Assembly (NCBI RefSeq): GCF_009709675.1
Contig: NZ_WMLB01000026.1
Span: 1-64,000 of the forward strand
DNA length: 64,000 nucleotides
Direction of reading: 5' to 3'
DNA from: Agromyces bracchium
Lineage (GTDB): Bacteria; Actinomycetota; Actinomycetes; Actinomycetales; Microbacteriaceae
Both the position numbers and the translations under genes were made by a program. A model generated the notes under the pieces. It saw nothing but the letters and a program-made list of their open reading frames with translations, did no database searches and was not told the DNA's origin. Shown here piece after piece: positions 33,574-42,068 of the stretch. The stretch's first letter is position 1. Each line of letters starts with the position of its first letter.

Positions 33574-34584
33574 TCAGCCCTCCGACCGAGTCGAGAACGC
33601 GGCGTCGAACGCGGCGTGGGACGGAGTGATCTCGGCGAGGTCGCGCACGAACGCGATCGCCTGCTTCGCGCCGACCAGGCGATCCATGCCGGCGTCCTCC
33701 CACTCGACGCTCGTCGGGCCGTCGTACCCGACCGCGTTCAGCGCCCGGAACAGCGGATTCCACTGCACCGCGCCGTGACCGGTCGACACGAAGGTCCACC
33801 CGCGACGCGGGTTCGCCCACGGCAGGTGCGATCCGAGCACGCCGTTGCGGCCGTCGAGGTTCGTGACCGACTCCTTCACATGGACGTGGAAGATGTGGTC
33901 CGCGTAGTCGAGGACGAACGCGACCGGGTCGAGCTGCTGCCAGATGAAGTGCGAGGGATCGAAGTTGAATCCGAACACCTCCGGCCGGCCGATCGCGTCG
34001 AGCGTCGCCTGCGCCGTCCAGTAGTCGTAGGCGATCTCCGATGGGTGCACCTCGAGCGCGAACCGCACGCCCACCTCCTCGAACACGTCGAGGATCGGGT
34101 CGAACCGGTCCGCGAAGTCCCGGTAGCCGGCGGCGATCATCTCATCGCTCGCGGGCGGGAACATGGCGACGTACTTCCAGATCGACGACCCGGTGAACCC
34201 GGTGACGGTCGAGACGCCCAAGGCGGCCGCGAAGCGGGCGGTGTCCTTCAGCTCGTCGGCGGCGCGCTGTCGCACGCCCTCCGGGTCGCCGTCGCCCCAG
34301 ACCCGATCGTTCAGGATGTCGCGGTGCCGCTGGTCGATCGGGTCGTCGCAGACCGCCTGGCCCGCGAGGTGGTTCGAGATGGTCCAGACCTTCAGGCCGT
34401 TCCGCTCGAGGATGTCCAGGCGCGACTGCACGTACGCCGCCTCATCCCACCGCGAGACGTCGATGTGGTCGCCCCAGCAGGCGATCTCGAGGCCGTCGTA
34501 GCCCCATTCGCCGGCGAGGCGGGCCACCTCCTCGAAGGGCAGGTCGGCCCACTGGCCGGTGAACAGGGTGATCGGGCGCGACAT
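33574..34584 (-). CDS. sugar phosphate isomerase/epimerase (TIM barrel)
   Basis: A 336-aa xylose-isomerase-like TIM barrel (AP_endonuc_2 superfamily). Metal-site candidates are Glu in FALEVHPSE, Asp in FNFDPSHF, His in HVHVKESV and Glu in SVEWED. Similar proteins sit beside Gfo/Idh dehydrogenases and ThuA and are proposed to isomerise or cleave 3-keto sugars. Distinct from the CGD-alpha-like proteins further upstream. Substrate not assigned. Confidence 0.8.
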   Translation of the reverse strand: MSRPITLFTGQWADLPFEEVARLAGEWGYDGLEIACWGDHIDVSRWDEAAYVQSRLDILERNGLKVWTISNHLAGQAVCDDPIDQRHRDILNDRVWGDGDPEGVRQRAADELKDTARFAAALGVSTVTGFTGSSIWKYVAMFPPASDEMIAAGYRDFADRFDPILDVFEEVGVRFALEVHPSEIAYDYWTAQATLDAIGRPEVFGFNFDPSHFIWQQLDPVAFVLDYADHIFHVHVKESVTNLDGRNGVLGSHLPWANPRRGWTFVSTGHGAVQWNPLFRALNAVGYDGPTSVEWEDAGMDRLVGAKQAIAFVRDLAEITPSHAAFDAAFSTRSEG

Positions 34585-34622
34585 CGCGTCTCCTTCGTCT
34601 CGTTTCGGTTCGATGCCTCGGA

Positions 34623-35798
34623 CTAGTGGCGGGCGGGTTCACCCACGGAGGTCCACGCGGAGTCGCGCTCGGCGCTCCGCTCGACGGCGTCGAGCACGCG
34701 TTGCACGGCGAGCCCGTCCGCGAAGGACGGATGCGGGTCGGTGCCGGCGACGACGGCCTCGACGAGATCCTTCGCCTGGTGGACGAATCCGTGCTCGTAC
34801 CCGAGCGTGTGACCCGCCGGCCACCAGGCCGACACGTACGGATGCGACGGCTCGGTGACGAGGATCGTGGTGAATCCCTGCACGCCCTCCGGGGCGGAGC
34901 GATCGAAGTACTGCAGTTCGTTCAAGCGCTCGAGGTCGAACGCGAGTGCGCCGGCATCACCCGATACCTCGATCGTGAGTGCGTTCTTGCGCCCGGTCGC
35001 GAACCGCGTGGCCTCGAAGGAGGCGAGCGCACCTTCCGCGAGGCGACCCGTGAAGATCGCGACGTCGTCGACCGTGACCTCGCCGAAGCCCTCGGCGGCG
35101 ACGCCCGAGAGCCCCGACCCGGACCCCTGCAACGGTCGTCGGGCGATGATCGTGTCCAGGGTGCCCGACACCGCGTCGATCGATTGCCCCGTCACGAACC
35201 GGGTCATGTCGATGAGGTGCGCTCCGATGTCGCCGAGTGCGCCCGAACCGGCGTGCTCCTTCTGCAGTCGCCACGCGAGCGGCATCGCCGGATCGACAAG
35301 CCAGTCCTGCCGGTACGCCGCGCGGACCTGCTGCACGCGGCCGACTCGCCCCTCTGCGATGAGGTCGCGGAGGAGCGTGACCGCCGGGAGGCGACGGTAG
35401 GTGAAGCCGACGAGCGCGCGCACCCCGCGCGCCGACGCGCGCGCCGCGGCATCCGTCATCGCCTCGGCGTCCTCGACCGAGTTCGCCAGCGGCTTCTCGC
35501 ACAGCACGTGCTTGCCGGCCTCCAGCGCCGCGATCGCGATCTCGGCGTGCGAGCCTCCGGGGGTCACGATGTCCACGATGTCGATGTCGTCGCGGGCGAC
35601 GACATCGCGCCAGTCGGTCGCCGACTCGGCCCAGCCCCAGTGCGCTGCGTCCCGCGCCACGGCGTCGGCGTCGCGTCCGACGACCACGGCCATCTCGACG
35701 TCGTCGGGCAGGTCGAACACCCGCGGCGCCTGGCGCCAGCCCACCGAGTGCGCCGCGCCCATGAACCCGTGGCCGATCATGGCCACCCGCAGGGTCAT
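34623..35798 (-). CDS. Gfo/Idh/MocA family oxidoreductase
   Basis: A 391-aa dehydrogenase. Rossmann motif is VAMIGHGFMGAAHSVGW; signature CEKPLANSVEDAEAM includes the catalytic Lys; the C-terminal domain has ALGDIGAHLIDMTRFVTGQ. It is larger than the 31445 copy, with an extended tail EHGFVHQAKDLVEAVVAG. It probably oxidises a glycoside or released sugar at C3. The ATG at 35798 overlaps the stop of the CGD-beta gene (ATGA), indicating coupling. The frame is open far upstream but that part is antisense or another frame of the CGD genes. Confidence 0.85.
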   Translation of the reverse strand: MTLRVAMIGHGFMGAAHSVGWRQAPRVFDLPDDVEMAVVVGRDADAVARDAAHWGWAESATDWRDVVARDDIDIVDIVTPGGSHAEIAIAALEAGKHVLCEKPLANSVEDAEAMTDAAARASARGVRALVGFTYRRLPAVTLLRDLIAEGRVGRVQQVRAAYRQDWLVDPAMPLAWRLQKEHAGSGALGDIGAHLIDMTRFVTGQSIDAVSGTLDTIIARRPLQGSGSGLSGVAAEGFGEVTVDDVAIFTGRLAEGALASFEATRFATGRKNALTIEVSGDAGALAFDLERLNELQYFDRSAPEGVQGFTTILVTEPSHPYVSAWWPAGHTLGYEHGFVHQAKDLVEAVVAGTDPHPSFADGLAVQRVLDAVERSAERDSAWTSVGEPARH

Positions 35799-36211
35799 GC
35801 GAGGACGAGTTCGCGCTCGACCGGCACCCGGTTGGTGACGTAGCGGCCGGGACCGCCGTCGACGCCGGGCATGATCTGCATGTACAGCAGGCGCATGGTC
35901 AGCACGACCTCGACGGTCAGGGTTTCCCCCGGTTCCGGGGTTCGGCCGAGGTCGATGACGACGTCGGGCCGGTCGGCGACGAACCAGAGGGTCTCCCACT
36001 GCTCCGGGAGTTCCTCGATGCGGTATTCGCGACCCTGGAGCACGAACCGCAACCGGTCGCGCGGGATCTCCGTCCCGTCGACGGATGCCGCGACATCGTC
36101 GACCGCCGAGAGCCACAGGCTGCGGTACCAGGGCAGCTGCACCGAGACGGCGATGCCGTGGTCGGTGCGCCGCACGTCGTGCTCGCCGAAGAGCGAGTTG
36201 TGAGTGGCCAT
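35795..36211 (-). CDS. C-glycoside deglycosidase beta-subunit-like protein (DUF6379), copy 1
   Basis: A 138-aa all-beta protein of the family of CGD beta subunits (CarC/DgpB/DfgB-like, DUF6379). Typical segments are LPWYRSLWLSAVDDVAASVDG, YRIEELPEQWETLWFVAD and YMQIMPGVDGGPGRYVTN. In known CGDs the beta subunit packs on the TIM-barrel alpha subunit and helps form the substrate pocket for C-C bond cleavage of 3-oxo C-glycosides. It closely resembles the N-terminal domain of the fused protein at 54687-56162. Family placement from recalled motifs. Confidence 0.75.
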   Translation of the reverse strand: MATHNSLFGEHDVRRTDHGIAVSVQLPWYRSLWLSAVDDVAASVDGTEIPRDRLRFVLQGREYRIEELPEQWETLWFVADRPDVVIDLGRTPEPGETLTVEVVLTMRLLYMQIMPGVDGGPGRYVTNRVPVERELVLA

Positions 36212-36223
36212 GGGGTGCCTGCC

Positions 36224-37006
36224 TTACTTGAACGTGTCGGTGAACGTCTCGTGCGGCACGGGCGGCGCCGGCTCGAGCGTCTGACGGGTCGAGGGGTGGT
36301 ACGGGTGGTACTCGGTCGGCACCGGCTCGTCGGCCGGCGGCATGAAGACGGGCGTGCCGTCGTCGCCGAAGTACATGAGGTCGAGGTCGAACGCGGCCTG
36401 GTTCTTCTCGCCGAAACTGATCCAGTCCTCGTGGAACGGTGCGCGGGCGAGCTCGTAGCAGCGGAACTTCCAGATCTTCCACTCGCCGTCCTGGCGGAGG
36501 AAGTCGATGGCGTACTTGCACCACACCCAGTGCGCCCAGACCTTCTTGCCCTGCACCTCGCCGGGCGAGTACATGTCGGGGAAGGCCCTCGCGACCTCGG
36601 GGTCGGTGAGCCCCGACTCGGTGCCGGCCATGATCCACACGCCCTTGGCCGTCTCGCCGTCGGCGGCGACCTCGATCACGGGCGTGGTCGTGGCGTGCAG
36701 GATGAGCTTGCCGACGGGCGTCGGACGACCCTGGTGGTAGCGGATGACGCTGTCGTAGTCCGTGTACTGTCCGGCGTTGGTGTAGCGCGCTCGGATGCCG
36801 GGCGTGCCGCGCTTCACCCACAACGGGACGATCTGCTCGTCCTGGAAGGCGTTGTGCAGGTGCATGTAGCGGTTGAAGAGGTTCTCGACCTGGCCGCGGT
36901 CCTCGGCGCGCCGCGCGAGGCGGCTGGCATCGGCCACCTCCCCGCGGAGGCGCGAGACCTCGGCGGCGAGTTCCTCGAGCGTGGTCGTGACTGCCGTGTC
37001 TGACAT
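36224..37006 (-). CDS. SnoaL/NTF2-like protein in deglycosidase operon
   Basis: A 260-aa protein, large for the NTF2 fold. The N-terminal helix (residues 9-45, TLEELAAEVSRLRGEVADAS) could form a coiled coil. An NTF2/SnoaL-like domain follows with RGQVENLFNRYMHLHNAF, YDSVIRYHQGRPTPVGKL, WVWCKYAIDFLRQDGEWKIWKF. The C-terminal extension ends MPPADEPVPTEYHPYHPST. Related proteins occur with aromatic-compound and glycoside-oxidation genes. It may act on the aglycone or keto-sugar; no reaction is assigned. ATG 37006 with AGGGAG 5-6 nt upstream; lies between the CGD alpha and beta genes. Confidence 0.7.
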   Translation of the reverse strand: MSDTAVTTTLEELAAEVSRLRGEVADASRLARRAEDRGQVENLFNRYMHLHNAFQDEQIVPLWVKRGTPGIRARYTNAGQYTDYDSVIRYHQGRPTPVGKLILHATTTPVIEVAADGETAKGVWIMAGTESGLTDPEVARAFPDMYSPGEVQGKKVWAHWVWCKYAIDFLRQDGEWKIWKFRCYELARAPFHEDWISFGEKNQAAFDLDLMYFGDDGTPVFMPPADEPVPTEYHPYHPSTRQTLEPAPPVPHETFTDTFK

Positions 37007-37019
37007 GCTGCTCCCTGAT

Positions 37020-38057
37020 TCAGGCCGTGACGGATGCCGCGGCGACGGTCTCTTCGATGGCACGTCGCATGAGCACGTGCTGCTTCTGCACGAGGTCGAT
37101 CGGGTCGGCTTCTCCGAGATCGGAGAACGCGTGCCCCTCCCACTCGCTGGAGAGGTAGCCGCGGTAGCCGCCCACGACGAACTGGCGGACGATGCGCGGG
37201 ATGTCCATGGCCGGCTCGTCGCCGTGCTCGTCGATGTCGTAGAACTTCGCGTGCACGTGGAAGGTCTGCGGCATGATGTCGAGCCACTCCTCGGGGGGCA
37301 CGAGACCGTGCATGTTGAACGCGAGCCGGGTGAACGGGCCGAAGCGGAGGAAGTCGACGCCCTCCGCGGTGAGGAAGTCCTCGAACTCCTGGTTGCGCAC
37401 GTGCATCGGCAGCGGCTTCCGCCAGATCTCGTCCATCACGGGGAAGTACTGCTCGGGCATCCCCATCTGCCGGAGCGTGCCGAGCAGTCGCGGCGACAGG
37501 CTGTGCATCGTGGAGGAGAAGTCGGCGGTGAATCCGAGCCGCTCGCTGCCGAGCTCCTCGTACAGCTCGCGGATCTGCAGCACCTTCGGGCTGTTCGGCC
37601 CCTCGGGGGCGTGGATCTCGTAGGCGAGTCGCTGGTCGTACTGCTCCGCGAGCGGCAGGAGGCTGCGCAGCAGCTCCTTTCCGGCCGAACGGATCACGAC
37701 GGTCGTGAACCCCAGCGTGTTCGCGGTCTTCAACTGCCGCGCGAAGAACTCGTGCTCCTCGTCCGGCGTCATGTCGCGGTCCTTGCGGCGCCCCATGTCG
37801 AGGTTGGTGCCGACGGCGCTCGCCTCGAGCCCGTACCGGTCCAGCGAGTCGAACCACAGCCTGACGAAGTCCGCGTCGACGTCGGGGTAGGTGCGGAGCA
37901 GTTGCGCGATGTTGAACTCCACGCCCGGTCCGATGCCGGCCTCGGCGACGGCGGCGATGAGCGTCTCGGGCGTGTACTGGCCTGCGGCGAACTCGCTGGT
38001 CATCGAGTAGAGGGTCGTGCCCAGCCGGATGCCGGTGCCGGCGATGCCGTCGGTCAT
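37020..38057 (-). CDS. C-glycoside deglycosidase alpha-subunit-like TIM barrel, copy 1
   Basis: A 345-aa sugar-isomerase-like TIM barrel, matching CGD alpha subunits (CarB/DgpC/DfgA type). Candidate metal ligands are E147 (in YEIHAPEG), D179 (TADFSSTMH), H269 (FHVHAKFYDID) and E305 (SSEWEGH); H149 could serve as base. TNLDMGRRKDRDMTPDEE is shared with the C-terminal half of the fused protein 54687-56162. Known homologues cleave the C-C bond of 3-oxo-glucosyl aromatics with a divalent metal. Likely partner is the beta protein at 35795. The ATG overlaps the next TIM gene's stop. Confidence 0.75.
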   Translation of the reverse strand: MTDGIAGTGIRLGTTLYSMTSEFAAGQYTPETLIAAVAEAGIGPGVEFNIAQLLRTYPDVDADFVRLWFDSLDRYGLEASAVGTNLDMGRRKDRDMTPDEEHEFFARQLKTANTLGFTTVVIRSAGKELLRSLLPLAEQYDQRLAYEIHAPEGPNSPKVLQIRELYEELGSERLGFTADFSSTMHSLSPRLLGTLRQMGMPEQYFPVMDEIWRKPLPMHVRNQEFEDFLTAEGVDFLRFGPFTRLAFNMHGLVPPEEWLDIMPQTFHVHAKFYDIDEHGDEPAMDIPRIVRQFVVGGYRGYLSSEWEGHAFSDLGEADPIDLVQKQHVLMRRAIEETVAAASVTA

Positions 38058-39166
38058 GCGTTCGTCTCCTTCATGAGGGCGTGCGGGAGGTGGTTCGCGA
38101 GAGCGGCGCGGGCTTCGGCGGCATCCGTGATCATGCGCGAGCCGGCGTTCTGCGCAGCGGAGCGCTGCACGGCCTGCTCTGCGGCGATGATCTCGAACGG
38201 CGACTGCCAGTTGTTCCAGTGCCAGCCCTCGTACTCGCTCGACACAGCTCCGGAGTATCCGTTCCGAACGAGCAGGCCGATGAGGTCGCGCACGGGGACG
38301 GACGGCTCCTCGCCGTGCTCATCGATGCCGAAGAACTTGCCGTGCACGTGCTTGATCCACGGCATGATCTCCAGCCAGTCGTCGACGCGCGCCGGACCGA
38401 ACAGCCCGGTGCCGTTGATCGCGAAGTCGATGCCGAGGTCGGGGCGCCCGTTCTGCGCGGCGAGGCCGATGAAGCGACCGAAGCGCTGGCCGTGATCGGC
38501 CTGGTCGGCCGGGGGGCCCTGCTCGGAGAACTCATCCCACAGCGCGACGACCCGGCTCAGGAGTTCCTCCGACGCGCCACGGCGGCGGTACGCCTCGAGC
38601 AGCGACGGGGCGAAGCCGGAGACGGTCGCGCCCCAGTCGGCCGTGAACCCGAGGAACGGCGAGCCGACCCGCTCGTACCGGTCGCGGAGCGCGAGGATCC
38701 TCGGGTGGGACGCGTACTGGTCGGCGTGCACTTCGAGGGCCAGGGTCACGCCGTGGCGCTCGGCGATCGGAGCCAGTCGCTCCATCGAGTCGGGCGTGAT
38801 CGAGATCTGCACGCGCGCGATCGGGAAGCCGAGCTTCGCCGCCGCCTGGATCTGCCGCGTCATGTACTCGATCAGCTCGTCCTGGTCGAGCAGCCGGTCG
38901 CGGTGGATGCCGATGTCGGCATTCACAGCGAGCGAGGTCGTCACGAGTCCGACCTCGTCGACCAGGTCGCGGAACTCGCCGGCGAAGCGGTCGTCGATCT
39001 CGGGGAAGCCGCGGAAGCTCGAGAACCCGATGATCTCGAGGCCCGGGCCGTACCCGTCGGCGGCGACCTTGCGGATCAGTCCCTCGAGGTCGTACTCCCG
39101 ACCGTGGAAGGCGCGGGTGAAGCTGTAGAGCGTGACGCCCTGGATGGGCGTGCCGAGCGCGGTCAT
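38054..39166 (-). CDS. C-glycoside deglycosidase alpha-subunit-like TIM barrel, copy 2
   Basis: A 370-aa TIM barrel paralogue. Ligand candidates are E145 (LALEVHADQ), D177 (FTADWGATVSG), His in KHVHGKFFGID and Glu in SSEYEGWHWN. It is more divergent from the fused protein than copy 1. Its start overlaps the stop of the second beta gene (39163-39570), so these two probably form the second heteromer. A C-terminal Ala-rich tail follows the barrel. Substrate class (C- or O-glycoside) cannot be told from sequence. Confidence 0.72.
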   Translation of the reverse strand: MTALGTPIQGVTLYSFTRAFHGREYDLEGLIRKVAADGYGPGLEIIGFSSFRGFPEIDDRFAGEFRDLVDEVGLVTTSLAVNADIGIHRDRLLDQDELIEYMTRQIQAAAKLGFPIARVQISITPDSMERLAPIAERHGVTLALEVHADQYASHPRILALRDRYERVGSPFLGFTADWGATVSGFAPSLLEAYRRRGASEELLSRVVALWDEFSEQGPPADQADHGQRFGRFIGLAAQNGRPDLGIDFAINGTGLFGPARVDDWLEIMPWIKHVHGKFFGIDEHGEEPSVPVRDLIGLLVRNGYSGAVSSEYEGWHWNNWQSPFEIIAAEQAVQRSAAQNAGSRMITDAAEARAALANHLPHALMKETNA

Positions 39167-39570
39167 GCCGCCACCGCCTCTCGTGCCGGCATCGTCTTGA
39201 CGTCGTGCTCCTCGATGTGGAGCGTCTCGTCGTCGCCGATGATGATGTACGGGATGTAGAGCGTCAGGTCGACGCGGACCTCGTGCTCCGCGGCATCCGC
39301 TGCGACGACCAGGTCGCCGGACAGCACCGCGGAGTCGGTCGGGAACCACCACTCGCCCGTCTCGCCGACGAGTTCGTCGAACGTGAAGGTGCGGCCGTTC
39401 ATGCCCCAGCGGAGCGTGGCGGCGGGCGCCTCGACGCCGTCGATCGACAGGGCGGCACCGGCGATGCAGGAGCCGGGCAGTGCGCGATACCAGGGGATGC
39501 GGACCTCGACGGACACGCGCGTGCCATCGGTGATGAGCGTGCCCTGTTCGATGATGCGGTCGGCGATCAT
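39163..39570 (-). CDS. C-glycoside deglycosidase beta-subunit-like protein, copy 2
   Basis: A 135-aa DUF6379-like beta protein: VEVRIPWYRALPGSCIAG, FTFDELVGETGEWWFPTD, VRVDLTLYIPYIIIGDDE. It keeps the IPWYR and YIPYI landmarks but lacks the DGGPG loop of copy 1, so its substrate pocket probably differs. AGGAGG 5 nt before the ATG at 39570 gives a strong ribosome site. A TCGAAAACAGACATTAG motif lies just upstream, overlapping the end of the GMC gene, and may be an internal control site. Confidence 0.7.
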   Translation of the reverse strand: MIADRIIEQGTLITDGTRVSVEVRIPWYRALPGSCIAGAALSIDGVEAPAATLRWGMNGRTFTFDELVGETGEWWFPTDSAVLSGDLVVAADAAEHEVRVDLTLYIPYIIIGDDETLHIEEHDVKTMPAREAVAA

Positions 39571-39608
39571 GCGGACCTCCTCGACTTCTTCGTCATGATT
39601 CCTACAAT

Positions 39609-39625
39609 CTAATGTCTGTTTTCGA
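39609..39625 (-). promoter_or_regulatory. conserved motif TCGAAAACAGACATTAG
   Basis: On the minus strand this 17-mer matches 43944-43960 at 16 of 17 bases (C/G change only). It contains the last codons and stop of the GMC gene and lies about 40 nt upstream of the CGD-beta copy 2 start. It may be an operator or internal promoter element. Confidence 0.4.
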
Positions 39626-41159
39626 CGGAAGCAAGCTTCGCCGCGAATTCGCGGGCGATCGCGCGGGCTCCGCGGATCGCCAGCGCGACGCTGGTGAGCG
39701 TCGGGTTGCACGCCGTCGCGGTCGGGATGAGGTTGTTCCCGGCGACGAACACGCCCGGCGCCTCCCAGACTTCGCTCTCGGGACTGCAGACGCTCTCGCC
39801 GTCGTTTCGCTCACCCATGCGCGTCGTGCCCTGGTAGTGCAGCGAGGCCCCGAGGGGCATCGTGAACGGGCGCGGGTCGAGCGGCTCGCCGACCGCTGCG
39901 CCGAGGCGCACGATCTCCTCGCGCGCCGCTTCCAGCACCTCGTGATCGCGATCCGTCAGCCGGTAGTGGATGCGCATCGCCGGCATGCCGTACGCGTCGA
40001 CCTCGTCGTCGCTGAACTCGACGCGGTCATCGCGCTGCAGGTCCTTCGCGCAGAAGAGGCCCAGACCCACGATCGAGCCGGGCACGACGGGGTCGTCCTC
40101 CGCGAGCGGGATGGGCGACGCGTCGAGCTGCATGATCTGCCCGTGGAAGGGCTGCTCGTCGGTGTAGGGCACCCAGCTGACGCCGCTCTGCTCGCTGAGG
40201 CCGCCCTCGGGTGGCGCGGTGTGTTCGGCGCCCTCGCCCGGCCCGACATCGCGGATGCGCGACGCGAAGACGACCTGCGTCTGGTCGTTGAGGTACCGCC
40301 CGAGTGCGTCGGGGCGGATGCCGCTGGCCCACAGCAGCTGCGGCGTGCGCAACGCATCGGCCGCCACGACGACGGCGCGGGCGCGGACCTGGTGCTCCTC
40401 CCCCGTCCGCAGGTCGCGCACGAGGACGCCCGCTGCACGGCCGTCCTCGACGAGCACGCGCCTGACGAGGGACTCGTCGTGCAGCGCGAACCGCGGATTG
40501 CTGCGGGTCGCCTCGCCCAGGACGACGTCGGAGCCGGACCACACGAGCCGACCGTCGTGGCGTCGGTGCACTGCGAGCGGCATCCGCTGCACGCGCGCCG
40601 CCGCCTCGCGGCCGTCGTCGACCGCGGCCGCGAGCCGCTCGCGGACGAGGCCCGTGAAGGGCGCACCGTCGAACGCGTCGGTGGTGACGCCGAGTAGTCG
40701 GTCGGCCTCGTCGAGCAGGTCGTCGAGGTCGGGCAGGAACGCGATGCGCTCGCGGCCCCCGGGCCGCGGGCACGCGCCGGTCCAGTGCGCGGACATGCCG
40801 CCGACGTTGCTCGACATGGCGACGACGGGAAGGCCGTCCTCGCCCGGGAACGCATAGCCCTCGTCGAGTAGGAACGTGCCCGGGCGAGCCCGGCGCTCGC
40901 CGCTCTTGACCGCACCGGGCGAGCTCACGGTGTCGGCGCCGGAGCCGGGGCCCTCGGACGCGCGCTGTGCGGCGGCGCGGGCCACCGGGTTCTCGATGTT
41001 CTTGACATGCGCACCAGGCGGATCGGAGACCGTCGGGCCGACCTCGAACATCGCGATGGCAACGTCCGGTGCCTCCTCGCTCAGGATGCGGGCGTACGCC
41101 GCGCCGGTCGGGCCGCTGCCGACGATCGCGACGTCGACGTACGCCGGGTACCGGGTCAT
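39609..41159 (-). CDS. GMC-family FAD-dependent oxidoreductase (pyranose/C-glycoside 3-oxidase-like), copy 1
   Basis: A 516-aa flavoenzyme. FAD motif is VAIVGSGPTGAAYARIL; SNVGGMSAHWTGACPRP lines the FAD region. GASLHYQGTTRMG and GNNLIPTATACNPTLTS hold the probable His and Asn of the active site, as in pyranose oxidase-like GMC enzymes. CarA of C-glycoside-degrading Microbacterium, which makes 3-oxo-C-glycosides, is of this type. No signal peptide. It is co-transcribed with CGD alpha/beta genes, supporting the 3-oxidation role. ATGA overlap with the isomerase gene upstream. Confidence 0.8.
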   Translation of the reverse strand: MTRYPAYVDVAIVGSGPTGAAYARILSEEAPDVAIAMFEVGPTVSDPPGAHVKNIENPVARAAAQRASEGPGSGADTVSSPGAVKSGERRARPGTFLLDEGYAFPGEDGLPVVAMSSNVGGMSAHWTGACPRPGGRERIAFLPDLDDLLDEADRLLGVTTDAFDGAPFTGLVRERLAAAVDDGREAAARVQRMPLAVHRRHDGRLVWSGSDVVLGEATRSNPRFALHDESLVRRVLVEDGRAAGVLVRDLRTGEEHQVRARAVVVAADALRTPQLLWASGIRPDALGRYLNDQTQVVFASRIRDVGPGEGAEHTAPPEGGLSEQSGVSWVPYTDEQPFHGQIMQLDASPIPLAEDDPVVPGSIVGLGLFCAKDLQRDDRVEFSDDEVDAYGMPAMRIHYRLTDRDHEVLEAAREEIVRLGAAVGEPLDPRPFTMPLGASLHYQGTTRMGERNDGESVCSPESEVWEAPGVFVAGNNLIPTATACNPTLTSVALAIRGARAIAREFAAKLASVENRH

Positions 41160-41950
41160 GCGGACACCGCCAGTTCGCGGATGAGCGCGACGGACGCCTC
41201 CGATGCCTGCGTCGGGTAGTACTCGAGCCCGATCGGGCCGTCGTACCCCGACGCGCGAAGGATGCCGAGCGTCGCGGCCCAGTCGAGCGATCCCGAGCCC
41301 GGCTCGCCGCGGCCCGGCGTGTCGGCGAGCTGGACGTACTTGACGAGGTCGCCGGCATTCGCGAGCTCGGTCGCCATGTCCTCGCCCTCGACTGCCGAGT
41401 GGTAGATGTCGTAGAGCACGCCGAAGAAGGGCGAGTCGACGCCACGTGCGACGTAGGCGGCCTCGCTCGTGCGATCAAGCAGTGAGCCCGGGTGGTCCAC
41501 GCGGACGTTGACCGGCTCGAGGACGAGCGTGACGTCCGATCCGTCGATCTGCGCGATCGCCTTCCGGTAGATCTCGACGAGCTTGTCCAACTGGACCTGG
41601 CGCTTCCAGCCGCCGAAGCCCGTCCCACTGCCGACCACGATCCGCGGCGTGCCGAGCAGATGTGCGATCTCCACGCCTTCGTCGAGTTTGCGGAAGAACT
41701 CCGAGTGGTCCCACGGCGGAATCATGAACTGCGTGCGCGGCTCAGAGAGCTGTGCCGTCAGTTGCGTGCCGGTCTCCTCGAGCGCCGCCTTGAGCGCAGG
41801 GAGGTCCTTCGGCGTCGCCGGGGCGTCGACGCCGGTCGGCCCCCACATCTCGACGGCGGTGAATCCGGCCGCGGCGGCGGCGCGGACGCGGTCGTGGTAG
41901 TCGCCGGCCTCGGTGAAGAGGAGTTCGATGTTGGGTGCGAGCTGGTACAC
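41156..41950 (-). CDS. hydroxypyruvate-isomerase-like TIM barrel
   Basis: A 264-aa protein of the Hyi/sugar-isomerase family. LVLEPVNVRVDH, YDIYHSAVEGEDM, VQLADTPGRGEPGSG and GLEYYP give the Glu-Asp-Gln-Glu metal set typical of hydroxypyruvate isomerases. It may isomerise the released 3-keto sugar or a small product. GTG at 41950 is set by AGGAGA 5 nt upstream. A short SnoaL-like remnant lies between it and the permease gene. Confidence 0.78.
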   Translation of the reverse strand: MYQLAPNIELLFTEAGDYHDRVRAAAAAGFTAVEMWGPTGVDAPATPKDLPALKAALEETGTQLTAQLSEPRTQFMIPPWDHSEFFRKLDEGVEIAHLLGTPRIVVGSGTGFGGWKRQVQLDKLVEIYRKAIAQIDGSDVTLVLEPVNVRVDHPGSLLDRTSEAAYVARGVDSPFFGVLYDIYHSAVEGEDMATELANAGDLVKYVQLADTPGRGEPGSGSLDWAATLGILRASGYDGPIGLEYYPTQASEASVALIRELAVSA

Positions 41951-42018
41951 GTGCTCTCCTGGTGTCGAGTGGAAAGGGGTCGTGGGCGGCATGCACTGGA
42001 TCTGCGGCAGCAGGTCCG

Positions 42019-42066
42019 GTGCTCGACGATCCGGCCGTCCTCGAATCGGTGGAGGTCCGCGACGGA
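42019..42066 (-). pseudogene. remnant of a SnoaL-like gene
   Basis: On the minus strand the 118-bp gap between permease and isomerase genes encodes SVADLHRFEDGRIVEH with no start. This resembles the C-terminal strand of SnoaL-like polyketide-cyclase proteins (xxFRFxDGKIVEHWDxxQ). The reading then degenerates. It looks like the tail of a deleted gene. Sixteen codons only, recognised by eye. Confidence 0.4.
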
Positions 42067-42068
42067 CC

